From an uncultured Pseudomonadota bacterium (GTDB lineage: Bacteria; Pseudomonadota; Gammaproteobacteria; Burkholderiales; JALYOK01): a stretch of DNA of 64,000 bases. A program made the position numbers and the translations under genes. Of the stretch, positions 8,502 to 16,807 are shown piece after piece. The notes below the pieces were generated by a model. The model worked only from the letters and a program-made list of their open reading frames with translations, searched no databases and was not told where the DNA came from. The stretch is taken from NCBI GenBank assembly GCA_902826775.1, contig CADEHE010000016.1, forward strand, positions 40,088 to 104,087. Direction: 5' to 3'. The first letter of the stretch is position 1. Every line of letters starts with the position of its first letter.

Positions 8502-9692
8502 TCAGTGCAGATAGTTCTGCTCGACGTCCGCTTCCTCAGGCATTTCCGCATGCAAGACCTCTCCGGCAGGATCGGCGAAGAGCGGTGCGCCGCAGTCGGC
8601 GCAAAACTGCGGCTGAAAGCGTTCGCTCAAGCGCTCGATCTTGGTTACCCCGCTTGCCTGCAAGCACGTTTCGATTTCGTCCAACGGGCTTGGCACGGCC
8701 CCTTCGTCTTCGTCGCCATACAGCGGCCAAACAACGCCATAGACGACATCATTGGAATCGCGCTGCGTGAATGCGACGCGGTATTCGTCCACGCGCTGTT
8801 CGCCGAAGCCGGCGACCACGGCGCGCAGTTCGGTGGGCGTGGCCTTCAACGCGCTGGTCAGAAAATTGACCGCCGCGCGCACCGCGACGGGCCGGGTGCG
8901 GCGGTCGGCTTCGCGTGAATTAGCGAAGTAGGCATCGGGCAGCAGGCATTCGAACTGGCAGCCGGGTAGCAGCGCCAGAAGCTTGGCCGAAGCCGCAGTG
9001 TTCCACTGTTCCAGGGCTTGGGCGCGGCCGACGTGGCGCGAGGTGCCGATCTGCTGCCAGCTGAAGTGCGCGGCGTTGCGTTTTGCGGCGACGGCGGCGA
9101 GCACAAAGCGGATGTCGGCCAGCATTTGCGGTGTCTCGGGCAGCTTACCGAGACCAAGCTTAGGCGCTTGTCCGCTGAGAGCGGCGAGACCAAGCCGCTG
9201 TGTCAGTTCGTGCATCGCCGAGAACCGTTTCGGCAGGTGCTCGAGCGTGAATAGATGCGGCGCCAGCGCCACGCGGGTGCCGCTGGCGAGAATCTCGGCT
9301 TCGAGTAAATCCTGCAGCTGCGTGACTTGCTCTGCGGTGAGCGGGCCGAGCGGAATGGCGTACTTCGAGGACGCGATGATCGGCGCGGAGATCAGCAATA
9401 CGTCCCAGCTGTCGTCTTCATGCTCAATGCGCAGGGATTCACTCAATCCCTCAATGACATCGATCAAGCCCTCGAAAGCACGCGTGTTGGTGTCGTACAA
9501 GTAGCCCAGCGCGCTGTCGATGGCGGCATCGTTATGCGCCCCGAGCATTTTCGACAGCACAGCGTTGAGCGCATTCTCCCAGTAGCGGTCTTCCACCAGG
9601 CTGTTGGACGCGGCCAGTCCTAGCGCAAGACTGACAAGGTGTTTGCCGTCTTGCGTCAGGCGCGGTTTGCTGCGGGTGCGGGTGCGGCTCAT
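8502..9692 (-). CDS. DUF2863 family protein
   Basis: This protein of about 396 residues belongs to DUF2863, a betaproteobacterial family of unknown function. Its N-terminal part (KHLVSLALGLAASNSLVEDRYWE) and the cysteine pair FCADCGAPLF near the C-terminus, which may bind a metal, match the family. No signal peptide or membrane segment is seen, so it is probably cytosolic. I prefer the ATG at 9692 because the protein then begins with the basic MSRTRTRSKPRL stretch seen in relatives; an upstream ATG at 9725 adds eleven hydrophobic residues. It is divergent from the glycine-zipper gene. Confidence 0.85.
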   Translation of the reverse strand: MSRTRTRSKPRLTQDGKHLVSLALGLAASNSLVEDRYWENALNAVLSKMLGAHNDAAIDSALGYLYDTNTRAFEGLIDVIEGLSESLRIEHEDDSWDVLLISAPIIASSKYAIPLGPLTAEQVTQLQDLLEAEILASGTRVALAPHLFTLEHLPKRFSAMHELTQRLGLAALSGQAPKLGLGKLPETPQMLADIRFVLAAVAAKRNAAHFSWQQIGTSRHVGRAQALEQWNTAASAKLLALLPGCQFECLLPDAYFANSREADRRTRPVAVRAAVNFLTSALKATPTELRAVVAGFGEQRVDEYRVAFTQRDSNDVVYGVVWPLYGDEDEGAVPSPLDEIETCLQASGVTKIERLSERFQPQFCADCGAPLFADPAGEVLHAEMPEEADVEQNYLH

Positions 9693-9792
9693 TGGAGCGG
9701 GAAGAAGAGGGGCGAAAAGCAGCATGATACTGCTAGCGCTTGTCCCTGTCTGGCGGCCCGCGCTAACTCGATGATATCGTGGCGTAAAACCC

Positions 9793-9843
9793 TCTTACAT
9801 GAGCGCTGAAATATCCTGTTACAACAAAAGCGCTCTTGTTACA
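9793..9843. promoter_or_regulatory. Repeat-rich putative regulatory site
   Basis: In the divergent gap between the DUF2863 gene and the glycine-zipper gene there are three copies of TNTTACA (9793-9799, 9817-9823, 9837-9843; starts 24 and 20 bp apart) and a perfect 7-bp inverted repeat GAGCGCT/AGCGCTC (9801-9807 and 9829-9835). Spacing near two helical turns suggests protein binding. The cognate regulator is unknown. Confidence 0.4.
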
Positions 9844-9914
9844 GCTTGCGCGTCGGCTCGCGCCTATCCTGCCCGTTGAACGCACTGTCAATTGAACGAA
9901 TACGGAGGTTAGTC

Positions 9915-10412
9915 ATGAATACTAGAGCCATGCAGAGCATCGTTGCCGCGCTGGGCGCGGCGCTTGCCGTCACCAGTAGCGCCGGCGATTTCCACGATTA
10001 CGCGCGGGTGGTGGATGTGGCGCCGCGCTATGAGAAAGTTAACTACCCAAAGAAGGAGTGCTACACCGAGTACGAACAAGTGCGCCAGGAGCGCAGCGTC
10101 GGTGGCGCCATCATCGGCGGTGTGGCGGGCGGGCTATTGGGTGGTCAAGTCGGCAAGGGGCGCGGGCGGACGGCAGCCGCTGCGGTCGGCGCGATCACCG
10201 GCGCCATTGTCGGTGACCGCATTGACAACGACGACTACGAGCGCGTGGTCGAGCGGCCCGTGCGCACTTGCCGCAAAGTCGATAATTGGGAGTCACGCCT
10301 GAGCGGCTACGAAGTCACCTATGAATATCAAGGTCATACTTACACCACGGTAATGCCGTATGACCCGGGTGAGCGTCTGCCCGTCAATGTGAGTGTTTCT
10401 CCGCGCGGCTAG
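9915..10412 (+). CDS. Glycine-zipper 2TM domain envelope protein
   Basis: This 165-residue exported protein has a signal peptide (SIVAALGAALAVTSSAGD). The central glycine-zipper segment GGAIIGGVAGGLLGGQVGKG continues as AAAVGAITGAIVGD and marks the Rick_17kDa/SlyB-like group, which associates with the outer membrane. The C-terminal part (YEVTYEYQGHTYTTVMPYDPG) is typical of the same proteins in Proteobacteria. The ATG at 9915 follows a clean GGAGG (9904-9908). There is no lipobox Cys. Role in envelope integrity is inferred from the family. Confidence 0.88.
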   Translation: MNTRAMQSIVAALGAALAVTSSAGDFHDYARVVDVAPRYEKVNYPKKECYTEYEQVRQERSVGGAIIGGVAGGLLGGQVGKGRGRTAAAAVGAITGAIVGDRIDNDDYERVVERPVRTCRKVDNWESRLSGYEVTYEYQGHTYTTVMPYDPGERLPVNVSVSPRG

Positions 10413-10446
10413 GTTTGCCCTGCAGCGAAGCGCGTAAAATGCGCCT

Positions 10447-10755
10447 ATGTTGATTGAGTTTCGCAGTCCTGCGTACGCCACCCTGACCATGTTCGAGGAC
10501 GTGGCGCGCAAGCTGCTCGCGCTAATGGGCATGAGCGGTGACATTCCTGGCGCGCTCAATGCGGAGGACGTTCCGGCGGCGCTGGCGCGGCTGCAAGACG
10601 CGCTAAAGACGCCGCAGAATTTCGTTAGCCAGCGCGACTACAATGAAGTGGAAGGTCTGCCGGTGAATTTCGCCAATCGCGCTTATCCATTGTTACAGCT
10701 TTTGATGGCGGCCGCGCAAAAACAGAAGCACGTCATGTGGGATCAAGCGAAGTAG
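10447..10755 (+). CDS. DUF1840 family protein
   Basis: This 102-residue cytosolic protein is a member of DUF1840, a small betaproteobacterial family of unknown function. Family hallmarks are MLIEFRSPAYATLTMFEDVA at the start, the segment MSGDIPGALNAEDVPAAL and the C-terminal AYPLLQLLMAAAQKQKHVMW. Length is normal. It lies 34 bp after the glycine-zipper gene on the same strand, so the two may be co-transcribed. Confidence 0.87.
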   Translation: MLIEFRSPAYATLTMFEDVARKLLALMGMSGDIPGALNAEDVPAALARLQDALKTPQNFVSQRDYNEVEGLPVNFANRAYPLLQLLMAAAQKQKHVMWDQAK

Positions 10756-10930
10756 CGGCGCTGCACCGTTTTGCCGTCGTTTTTCTTAAACTGCCCGCAG
10801 TAAAAACCTATCAGGCTTACCAGTCTTTAGTTAATACGGCATACAATAAATAGTATAACGTCGCGCTCAAATTTCATCGCGCTCGTTTCGCTGTATACTG
10901 CGGCCAACAAACGCCACGGAGTAGCAGAAC

Positions 10931-11329
10931 ATGAACAAGCGGGTTTGCGCTTTTGCTGGTGCTGTCGTGGTCTTTTTTTTGCTCGGCGGGTGCGGTCCGG
11001 TTTATCAAACCAAGCGCACTTACGTCGCCCCCGCTGACCCAGTTTCGCGCACCTGCGCGGCGAGTTGTGGGCAAACGCGCGAGGCTTGCATTCACAACAA
11101 CGAACTTAAATACGAGTCGTGCCGGCGTGACGCGGAGCGCGACTACGAGCTCTGTGCCGAGCGGGCACTGCGCAAGAACAAGAAGCCGGACAAAGAGTGC
11201 CATCGCAGCTATTGCTCCAAGGCTAGCGAGGAGCAGGCCTGTGAACCGAAGTACGCTCAGTGTTATCGCGATTGTGGCGGCACGGTGGTGGAGGAGCGCG
11301 TGTGCACTGCAATGTGCGACAACAAATAG
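10931..11329 (+). CDS. Cysteine-rich small lipoprotein
   Basis: This 132-residue predicted lipoprotein has lipobox LLGGC with acceptor Cys21. The mature part is highly charged, probably helical, and contains twelve further cysteines at residues 42, 46, 53, 64, 75, 90, 95, 104, 111, 115, 125 and 129. Several are paired as C-x3-C (42/46, 111/115, 125/129) or C-x4-C (90/95). An even number of cysteines in an exported protein suggests disulfide-stabilised helical hairpins. I do not recognise the family. Preceded by an A/T-rich stretch at 10830-10920 that could hold the promoter. Confidence 0.7.
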   Translation: MNKRVCAFAGAVVVFFLLGGCGPVYQTKRTYVAPADPVSRTCAASCGQTREACIHNNELKYESCRRDAERDYELCAERALRKNKKPDKECHRSYCSKASEEQACEPKYAQCYRDCGGTVVEERVCTAMCDNK

Positions 11330-11410
11330 GGATGCCCTAGCTCGACGATCGCAGAGCAACGCTTCGGAGCGCCGGCAGGCCGAAATTTGCGGATGGCGCG
11401 GGAGGATTGC

Positions 11411-11788
11411 GTGGCGACAAGCAAAGGCAAAAATGTGTTGGGCGGCGAACTGCTCGATTGCAGTCACGCGCCGCTAACAGGTTTCTTTCGCGACGGCTGC
11501 TGCACCAGCACCGCTGCCGATCGCGGCGTGCATGCGGTGTGCACCCGTGTCACGGCGGAATTTCTCGCCTTCAGCAAGGCGCGCGGCAACGATCTAAGCA
11601 CGCCGCTGCCGGAGTTCGATTTTCCGGGGCTCTCGCCCGGTGATCAATGGTGCTTGTGCGCCGCGCGCTGGCAAGAAGCCTTGGAGGCCGGCGCTGCTCC
11701 GCGAGTGGTGTTGGCAGCGACGCACGAGCGCGCCCTCGAAGTTTGTGCGCTGGAGGATTTGAAGCGCTTGGCGTTGGATTTGAATTGA
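11411..11788 (+). CDS. DUF2237 family protein
   Basis: This 125-residue protein belongs to DUF2237, conserved in many bacteria and of unknown function. The family core is plain: NVLGGELLDCSHAPLTGFFR, DGCCTSTAADRGVH, FSKARGNDLSTPLPEF, PGLSPGDQWCLCAARW and the ending VVLAATHERALEVC. The conserved cysteines (DGCC, WCLC) suggest metal binding or redox chemistry. I chose GTG at 11411 because GGAGG sits at 11401-11405 with ideal spacing and the protein then begins just before the conserved block; TTG 11387 and ATG 11393 are in frame but lack a site. Confidence 0.85.
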   Translation: MATSKGKNVLGGELLDCSHAPLTGFFRDGCCTSTAADRGVHAVCTRVTAEFLAFSKARGNDLSTPLPEFDFPGLSPGDQWCLCAARWQEALEAGAAPRVVLAATHERALEVCALEDLKRLALDLN

Positions 11789-11957
11789 CCGCCGCGACAG
11801 CGATTCGCGCACAGCCAGTTTGTGTCGCTATTCGCGATCGCGGCTTGCAAAAGTCATGGCAAGCCCGCGGCAGCCGTTCGCCTTGAACTCGCCGCGGAGC
11901 TGCGATCGCCTCAGCCCGAGCGGGCTGGGTCATGATCTCGTGAAACATCAATAGAGC

Positions 11958-13664
11958 ATGCCGAAAGCATTCATTAGCTACCGCCGCGACGACAGCACTG
12001 CGCAGACCGGCCGCTTGTTCGATCGTTTGGTGCGCGCGTTCGGCGCGGAAAACGTATTCCGCGATCTAGACCGCATCGGCACCGGCCACGATTTTGTGCG
12101 CGTCATGGACGAGCATTTACAGCAGTGCGACTGTGTGCTGGTTGTGGTCGGCAAGAACTGGCTCAATTGTGTTGATGCGCAAGGCAAGCGCCGCTTGGAC
12201 GATCCGGCGGATTTTGTCGGCCGGGAAATCAAGGCAGCGCTGGCGGCCAACAAGTTCACCGTCCCAATCTTGGTTGATGGGGCGAAAATGCCCAAGGCGG
12301 CGGACCTGCCGGACAGCATCCGCGCCCTCGCCAATCGCAATGCGCTCGAAGTGCTGGAGAGTCACTACGAAGACGATATCGCCCGCCTGATCGAGATCAT
12401 TCAAGAGGGTGAGCGGCAAGATGCGCCGCTCACGCTGGCGCAACGCTTGCGTGATTTGCGCCTTAAGATGCGCGCTTCGCGCGTAGGAACGGCATTCGCA
12501 CTGGCTGTGGCCTTTCTTGCTTTTTTTCTTGCATGGATGCGCTTGTTCGATTTTCTGACGCTGGATACGCGCGTCGAAACCTACACCATGGCCTTGGGTG
12601 AGCGTTGGCTCACAACGGCGCCGGCGCAGGGCATAGCGCTCATTGCCATTGACGACGCGAGCGAGCGCGAACTAGGCCGCGCATTCGATCGCAGCTGGCG
12701 CAAAGAGCATGCGCAATTGATCGAGCGCCTGGCTGGCGCTGGCGCGAAGAGTGTTGCGTTCGACATGTGGTTTAGCGACAACGATGTGGCCGATAACATG
12801 CTGGCCAACGCCTTCGCGCGCGCGCGCGAAGGCGGCACCACCATCGTCGCCGGCGTGCGTGATGTGCGAGCGACGCTGCGCGAGCCCTTCGCCGCAAACG
12901 CGCATGCAGCGTTGCTGTGCATCGGTAACCGCATCGGCTATGCCAGTGTCGCGCCGCTGGCAGTGCGGCGGGACAAGATGTTGCTGGGCGGTTTGGCGGT
13001 AGTTGCGGCGCACGGCGGCGCGGAGCTAGCCGATGTCGACGCCGTGCACAGCGAAGTGCTGTTGCGCAGCGACAGCGGCATCGACCATATAAGTGCTGCC
13101 GCGGTTGAACAACTGCGCCACGCGCAGCCGGGCTGTCACGCGCTGCGCAAGGACGATGTCGTGGCAAGTTTTATCATCCCGTTGTCGCCGCTCGCGATGT
13201 GGCGCAGCGAGCCGGTGCGCACCGGCTACAGTCAGGCGTTGCGCATGGATGGCGCCGCGCTCAAGCAGCGCTTCAGCGGCAAGGTGGTTGTGGTCGGACT
13301 ACAAAAACCGAACCAGGACGTGCTGCGCGTGCGCGGCAACGAAGAGCGCTATGGCATGGAATTGCACGCCGACGTTGTCAATGCGTTGCAGAGCAAGTTG
13401 TTCGTGCGGCCCGCTAAGCCGAGCACGCAGTTCGCTCTGATCGTCGCAATGGGTATCGCCGGCGCGTTTTTGGCACTGCGCATTCAGAAACAAGCCTTGC
13501 TGGTGCGGGTGGCGGTCGTAGCAGCGGCGGCGCTCGCCTACGTCGTGTTCTGCGTGTCGGTTTATGTACAAGCGCAGGTGTTGCTAAATTACCTATACCA
13601 CTTGGCTGCGTTCGGCGTATCCTATTTGGGCATGCGATACCTGTTTCTAAGGTGGGCAAAATGA
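11958..13664 (+). CDS. TIR-CHASE2 membrane protein
   Basis: This 568-residue protein has an unusual domain order. Residues 1-148 form a cytosolic TIR domain (KAFISYRRDDS, VFRDLDRIGTGHDF, CDCVLVVVGKNW, DFVGREIKAAL, VPILVDGA); Glu90 sits where TIR NADases carry the catalytic Glu. A membrane helix at about 178-196 leads to a periplasmic CHASE2 sensor (~200-485; IALIAIDDAS, KSVAFDMWFSDND, FSGKVVVVGLQKPNQD, YGMELHADVVNAL). Three C-terminal helices (~492-560) follow. In most CHASE2 proteins a cyclase, kinase or phosphatase follows these helices; here only the N-terminal TIR can be the output. The stop overlaps the downstream FecR gene (ATGA). NAD cleavage or signalling is inferred. Confidence 0.85.
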   Translation: MPKAFISYRRDDSTAQTGRLFDRLVRAFGAENVFRDLDRIGTGHDFVRVMDEHLQQCDCVLVVVGKNWLNCVDAQGKRRLDDPADFVGREIKAALAANKFTVPILVDGAKMPKAADLPDSIRALANRNALEVLESHYEDDIARLIEIIQEGERQDAPLTLAQRLRDLRLKMRASRVGTAFALAVAFLAFFLAWMRLFDFLTLDTRVETYTMALGERWLTTAPAQGIALIAIDDASERELGRAFDRSWRKEHAQLIERLAGAGAKSVAFDMWFSDNDVADNMLANAFARAREGGTTIVAGVRDVRATLREPFAANAHAALLCIGNRIGYASVAPLAVRRDKMLLGGLAVVAAHGGAELADVDAVHSEVLLRSDSGIDHISAAAVEQLRHAQPGCHALRKDDVVASFIIPLSPLAMWRSEPVRTGYSQALRMDGAALKQRFSGKVVVVGLQKPNQDVLRVRGNEERYGMELHADVVNALQSKLFVRPAKPSTQFALIVAMGIAGAFLALRIQKQALLVRVAVVAAAALAYVVFCVSVYVQAQVLLNYLYHLAAFGVSYLGMRYLFLRWAK

Positions 13665-15013
13665 CATTCGCACTGCTTTGCCGTTCTGCGTCGCGCTGGT
13701 TGTGTGTCGTGGGAATGGCGTTGGCGCTGAGCGCTTGCGAAACCACAGGCTCCGGACAACTCATCACCGACACCGGCAAGACGCGTGCCGCGCGCGAGAA
13801 AGCCGCGCGCGATACGCGTCCCATTATGCGTGAGGCGGCCCCGCCGATTCCTGAGTCTGCAGCGTCGGCGGGCGATGCGCACAGCCCTGCGCCGCAAGAG
13901 CGGCCGGTCGAGGTGGTGCCGGAGACTGTCGACGGCGCAGGCAACAGCGCGGGATTGATCGACGAGGACGTCACAGAACCGACTACGCCGCTGGTGACGG
14001 ATGCCGGCGGGGCACCCGCCGTGCTGGTCGACGTGGTGCGACCGGCGGCGGGCGCCGCGCTGGAAAGCTACGAACCGGTCGGAGACGAAGAACTCGGCGC
14101 GGTGCAAGTCACCCGGTCCGGCAACGCCGTCGCCGTGCAGCGCGGCATGGCGCTGGCAATTGGCGATGAACTGGTCACCGCCGCGGACAGTGTCGTGATC
14201 TTGAACTATCCGCCCAACATTGAGATTTACGTCATGCCGAGCACGCAGATTCGTGTCGGTTCGATTTTCGTGAAATTGGGCGAAATCTGGGTGTCTATCA
14301 AGGGTAAGCTGAAAGAGAAGTTCAAAGTTGAAACGGAGTTTGTGACAGCGGGCGTGGAAGGCACGGAGTTTTTGTTTCGCGCCGACGCCGCGGGCGATGT
14401 GGATGTCGACGTGATGAAAGGCGTGGTGCTGTGCACTTCCAAACTAGGCCGCTGGGCACCGGTGCGCATGGCGCGCATGCAAAAATTCATTGCGCGCCGT
14501 GATGTTGGCCGGCCGATCATGCGCAATCTCGCCGCTAACGATGTGGCGTTGGTGCGCGCGCGCGTCAAACCGGTAAGCGTGGCGGTCGCGACTAAACTAA
14601 CTCCCCGCAAAGTGATTACGCTCGACAAGCAGATTCTGTACGCCCGGCCGATCGATGCGGGCACCAGGGAGAATCTCCCTGCCATCAAAAATGTCCCCGA
14701 TACAAAGGCCCGGCCGGTAAGCGAGGTGCCAGTCAAACCGGATTTGAGAACGGCCCCTAGCGGCGGCACCGTTATCACCAAGCCTCCGGTGACAACTTTG
14801 CCGGCCGGCCCGGAACTGCGGACGCCACCCAAGCCCAGCGCACCGATTACTAAACCGCCGGTGACGCCGCTGCCGGCCAGACCCGAGCTGAAAACCTTGC
14901 CCAAGCCGGACACCTCCATTACCAAGCCTCCGGGCGCGGCGACTTTGCCGAAGTCAACAACCGTTCCACTCAGAACGTTGCCAAAAGATTCCGACCTGAT
15001 GCGCGCGCAATAG
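13661..15013 (+). CDS. FecR-domain lipoprotein with proline-rich repeat tail
   Basis: This 450-residue predicted lipoprotein has signal ALALSAC with acceptor Cys26. An acidic, proline-rich linker leads to a FecR-like domain at roughly 150-240 (VQRGMALAIGDELVTAADS, EIYVMPSTQIRVGS, EIWVSIKGKLKEKFKVET, FVTAGVEGTEFLFRA). The C-terminal ~90 residues consist of Pro/Lys-rich 24-residue tandem repeats, likely cell-wall spanning. I prefer ATG 13661, which overlaps the TIR-CHASE2 stop as ATGA and implies coupled translation; GTG 13652 is also in frame. FecR domains here are probably periplasmic partners of CHASE2 rather than classical iron regulators, since no sigma factor or receptor adjoins. Confidence 0.83.
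   Translation: MTFALLCRSASRWLCVVGMALALSACETTGSGQLITDTGKTRAAREKAARDTRPIMREAAPPIPESAASAGDAHSPAPQERPVEVVPETVDGAGNSAGLIDEDVTEPTTPLVTDAGGAPAVLVDVVRPAAGAALESYEPVGDEELGAVQVTRSGNAVAVQRGMALAIGDELVTAADSVVILNYPPNIEIYVMPSTQIRVGSIFVKLGEIWVSIKGKLKEKFKVETEFVTAGVEGTEFLFRADAAGDVDVDVMKGVVLCTSKLGRWAPVRMARMQKFIARRDVGRPIMRNLAANDVALVRARVKPVSVAVATKLTPRKVITLDKQILYARPIDAGTRENLPAIKNVPDTKARPVSEVPVKPDLRTAPSGGTVITKPPVTTLPAGPELRTPPKPSAPITKPPVTPLPARPELKTLPKPDTSITKPPGAATLPKSTTVPLRTLPKDSDLMRAQ
14774..14989 (+). repeat. 72-bp tandem repeats coding for ITKPP units
   Basis: Within the FecR lipoprotein gene, units start with ITKPP at 14774, 14846 and 14918. The first two are full 24-codon units (ITKPPVTTLPAGPELRTPPK and ITKPPVTPLPARPELKTLPK cores) and the third is divergent (ITKPPGAATLPK). 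A degenerate half unit (PVKPDLRTAPSGG) precedes them. Such repeats can change copy number by slippage. Confidence 0.8.
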
Positions 15014-15027
15014 CCGCTGTTACGCCG

Positions 15028-15849
15028 ATGATGGAAAACAAAGGTAAGAGTATTGACTCAACAACCAATTGGAATAAGAGTTGTAGAAGAATCCAATGGG
15101 TAGTATGCAGTTTGGGTTTGGTCGTTTTGACTGCTTGTGGCGGCTTGCATCCAGGCTATCCGGGCGGCGACCTGGTCGGCCATTTGGGCGTATCGGGCGC
15201 GGCGATTACTCGGCAAAGTGCTACCGCAACTGCCGAGCCGGTTCGCAACGGCGCCGCCGTGCGTGAGGGCGATCGCGTTGCCACCGGCACGGCGAGCAGC
15301 GCCATCCTCGAGTACTACAACGGTGGCGGCAGGCTGCAGCTCGATGCGAACTCTGCCGCGCGTTTGCGCAAGGAGCGCGCGGCCCCAGGCGTGTGTTCCC
15401 TGGTCGAATTGCTGCAAGGGCAAGCGTGGGTTCGCGCGGATGCGGGCTGTGGCGTTGAGCTGCGCGCGCTTGATCACGTCGTGCGCATTAACGGCCGCGC
15501 GAACGTGGCGCTGAGCGAAGACCGCTTTGAGATTACGCTGATCAGCGGACGGGCCGAACTGCTGCAGCCGCACCGCTTACCGCTCGCCGCGGGGCAACGC
15601 TACTCGGACGGTGACGGCGCGCAAGCGCAAGTGCAGACGTTGGCATACAGCGACGCCAAAGCGCGGCTGGCATGGCTAGAACCCTATCCGTTTCAAGGCT
15701 GGTGCTGCTACGGCCGCAACGTGATGCCAGCAGCGAGCACGCAATGCTTGCCTCCGGATTTCTCCTTCGACGAAGCCACTCTGACAATGCAGTGCAAGCA
15801 TAAGGACGGGCCGTTTGCCTGGTTGGGGCGCTTGCGCGCCAGACACTGA
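15028..15849 (+). CDS. Second FecR-like lipoprotein
   Basis: This 273-residue predicted lipoprotein has signal WVVCSLGLVVLTAC with acceptor Cys near residue 38. Residues ~60-200 form a FecR-like beta domain: AAVREGDRVATGTASSAILE, LQLDANSAARL, SLVELLQGQAWVRADAG and VALSEDRFEITLISGRAELL. The C-terminal part has four cysteines (GWCCYG, TQCLPP, MQCKHK) that could form disulfides. It starts 14 bp after the first FecR gene and completes the TIR-CHASE2 unit. The first ~80 bp are much richer in A and T than the surroundings, and the start (ATG 15028 or 15031) is not backed by a good ribosome-binding site. Confidence 0.75.
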   Translation: MMENKGKSIDSTTNWNKSCRRIQWVVCSLGLVVLTACGGLHPGYPGGDLVGHLGVSGAAITRQSATATAEPVRNGAAVREGDRVATGTASSAILEYYNGGGRLQLDANSAARLRKERAAPGVCSLVELLQGQAWVRADAGCGVELRALDHVVRINGRANVALSEDRFEITLISGRAELLQPHRLPLAAGQRYSDGDGAQAQVQTLAYSDAKARLAWLEPYPFQGWCCYGRNVMPAASTQCLPPDFSFDEATLTMQCKHKDGPFAWLGRLRARH

Positions 15850-16039
15850 CCAAGCGCGACCAGCGCGCCCGCTCTAACGTTGCCATTTGACACATCCGGT
15901 AGAATCGCCGCTTTCGTCAAATGGAGTCGTCGCTGGGCAACGCTTGCCGCGCGCTACCGCCGGCGGGATGGCGGCGCGATGTCCCTCGAAACGTCCTTCG
16001 ACCACGCGGCTAGCCCTGGGCTGGCGCGCGGATAAAGCG

Positions 16040-16807
16040 ATGAACATGGCAACGACGTTGTATCTACGCGCCAAGCGCATCCTGCGCGATTCACATCGGT
16101 GGGGCGTGCGGCGCTATCGTCCGAAGATCTTGCGCACTTTTGCGCATGACGAAGGCGCATTCACACAAGGGCTAGCGTTTCATAACGGCCGCATTTTTGA
16201 AAGCACTGGCCTCGATCATCGCTCTAGCCTGCGCTGTCTCGATGCCGATAGTGGTGCGCTGCTGCGGCAGATTGCGATTCCGGATGACTGGGCCGAAGGG
16301 GTTGCCGTGGACGGCGAGGGGCGTCTGCTACAACTCAGTTGGAAGCGGGGTGTCGCGACGATTTATTCGCTGGAGAGCTTCGAGCGACTTGGGTCGTATG
16401 GCTACGCCGGCGAAGGTTGGGGTCTAACGAGTGCGCCGGGCGGCTTTGTCATGACCGACGGCAGCAATGTCTTGCAATACCGCGATGAGCGCTTTGATAT
16501 ACGCGAAACCAAGCGTGTTACCAATATCGGTAGAAGAGTTGGGCATCTGAACGATCTGGCGTATGCGGACGGCCATCTGTTCGTCAACATTTGGTATCGC
16601 GACGACATTTTGCAGATTTGCGCCAAGACTGGAAGGATTGAGGCTGTTGCCGACTGTAGCGAACTGCGCACCCTTGCCGCGCCCAAGCATCCTGAGCATG
16701 TACTCAACGGTATTGCCTACCGGCCAGATCGGGGGTGCTTTGTCTTGACGGGCAAATGCTGGCGCCTATTCTTTGAAGTCTCCCTCGAAACTGCTCGCAC
16801 TGCATGA
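16040..16807 (+). CDS. Glutaminyl-peptide cyclotransferase (glutamine cyclotransferase)
   Basis: This 255-residue protein of the bacterial/plant-type glutaminyl cyclase family forms a five-bladed propeller that converts N-terminal Gln to pyroglutamate. The start of the conserved region (FAHDEGAFTQGLAFHNGRI), the repeat-like strands WAEGVAVDGEGRLLQLSWK and GEGWGLTSAPGGFVMTDGS, and the end HVLNGIAYRPD are typical. I chose ATG 16040 to give a family-like length; the frame stays open to 15887. No obvious signal peptide is left with this start. The stop overlaps the next ATG, so the two genes are probably coupled. Confidence 0.85.
   Translation: MNMATTLYLRAKRILRDSHRWGVRRYRPKILRTFAHDEGAFTQGLAFHNGRIFESTGLDHRSSLRCLDADSGALLRQIAIPDDWAEGVAVDGEGRLLQLSWKRGVATIYSLESFERLGSYGYAGEGWGLTSAPGGFVMTDGSNVLQYRDERFDIRETKRVTNIGRRVGHLNDLAYADGHLFVNIWYRDDILQICAKTGRIEAVADCSELRTLAAPKHPEHVLNGIAYRPDRGCFVLTGKCWRLFFEVSLETARTA

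Noticed and set aside
8238..8918. Plus-strand frame of 226 codons before and over the DUF2863 gene
   Set aside because: It runs antisense into a conserved family gene, lacks a ribosome-binding site and has shadow-like composition.
13661..15849. FecR genes as part of an iron-uptake FecIR system
   Set aside because: There is no ECF sigma factor or TonB receptor beside them, both proteins look like lipoproteins, and they are tied to the TIR-CHASE2 gene by overlap.
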